Below are positions 28,491 to 28,669 of a stretch of 28,669 bases of DNA, in pieces; the first letter of the stretch is position 1; the number at the start of each line of letters is the position of its first letter. Made by a program: the position numbers and the translations under genes. Source of the DNA: Dunaliella salina (lineage: Eukaryota; Chlorophyta; Chlorophyceae; Chlamydomonadales; Dunaliellaceae); the NCBI GenBank assembly GCA_002284615.2, contig MU070232.1:81024-109692 (forward strand), written 5' to 3'. The notes under the pieces were generated by a model. The model worked only from the letters and a program-made list of their open reading frames with translations. It ran no database searches and was not told where the DNA came from.

Positions 28491-28669
28491 TTAAAAACCC
28501 AGGTTGGAAAGCCAGGCGTTGAGCTGGTTCTTGATGTCCTTCAGGTCCCTTGGTAGTTTGATTTTTTGAAGGCGCACCTCAATCATGCGCAGGACAATCT
28601 GTGTAACGCCAAGATGGCTGTCATGCATCTCCTTGTAGGTGATTTTTAGATGGATGTCCACCACACCTG
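28491..28669 (-). CDS. Partial hypothetical protein, C-terminal exon
   Basis: Open from the window edge to a TAA at 28493-28491, no ATG needed because it is partial. It begins right after a CAG at the window edge, which may be a splice acceptor. The residues show a regular amphipathic pattern: VVDIHLKITYKEMHDS, LGVTQIVLRMIEVRLQKIKL and RDLKDIKNQLNAWLSNLGF. High charge, regular hydrophobic spacing and no stop over 59 codons support real coding. No family is recognised. Whether the segments to its left belong to the same gene is unclear because the phases do not match simply. Confidence 0.45.
   Translation of the reverse strand, partial: GVVDIHLKITYKEMHDSHLGVTQIVLRMIEVRLQKIKLPRDLKDIKNQLNAWLSNLGF

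Overview
The window is nuclear DNA of a repeat-rich eukaryote. The signs are spliced coding segments with GT-AG introns, LTR and non-LTR retrotransposons, a chromodomain-bearing Ty3/gypsy integrase, long dinucleotide microsatellites and no operons. A green alga or another photosynthetic protist is my best guess, but no ribosomal, organelle or lineage-diagnostic gene is present, so the organism assignment is weak. Single N positions are scattered through the sequence.

Layout. 1-1.35 kb: an uncharacterised retroelement-associated ORF (copy A) with a 3' tail ending in TGTAACCCC repeats. 1.65-2.9 kb: a decayed coding-like block, a 9-bp minisatellite and a CAG-rich tract. 3.0-5.5 kb: two host-like genes head to head. 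One is a minus-strand gene with unusually short introns; the other is a plus-strand SET-like gene with an 871-bp intron. 5.6-6.4 kb: simple repeats and a cluster of TTGATTCAA palindromes. 6.47-7.83 kb: a frameshifted LINE reverse transcriptase remnant, cut by an LTR-like fragment. 8.92-12.32 kb: a complete 3.4-kb non-autonomous LTR retrotransposon (176-bp LTRs, 5-bp target duplication, no pol).

13.5-24.5 kb is one nested cluster. A minus-strand LINE (endonuclease end, linker, RT, post-RT) reads on through three later insertions. These are a 6.75-kb Ty3/gypsy chromovirus with only 71-bp LTRs (16845-23590, duplication TTTGG), a 255-bp inverted-repeat element (16142-16396), and a plus-strand unit (about 13970-15553) carrying copy B of the ORF seen at the window start. 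The gypsy pol is broken by two in-frame stops and several frameshifts.

24.5-28.67 kb: short tandem repeats, a (CA)38 tract, and several minus-strand exon-like segments of one or more unrecognised genes, the last running off the window edge. Elements interact only as hosts and insertions; no operon-like pathway is present. The most unusual items are the 71-bp LTRs, a second promoter-bearing LTR-like block inside the same element, the recurrent unknown ORF family, and the head-to-head gene pair.
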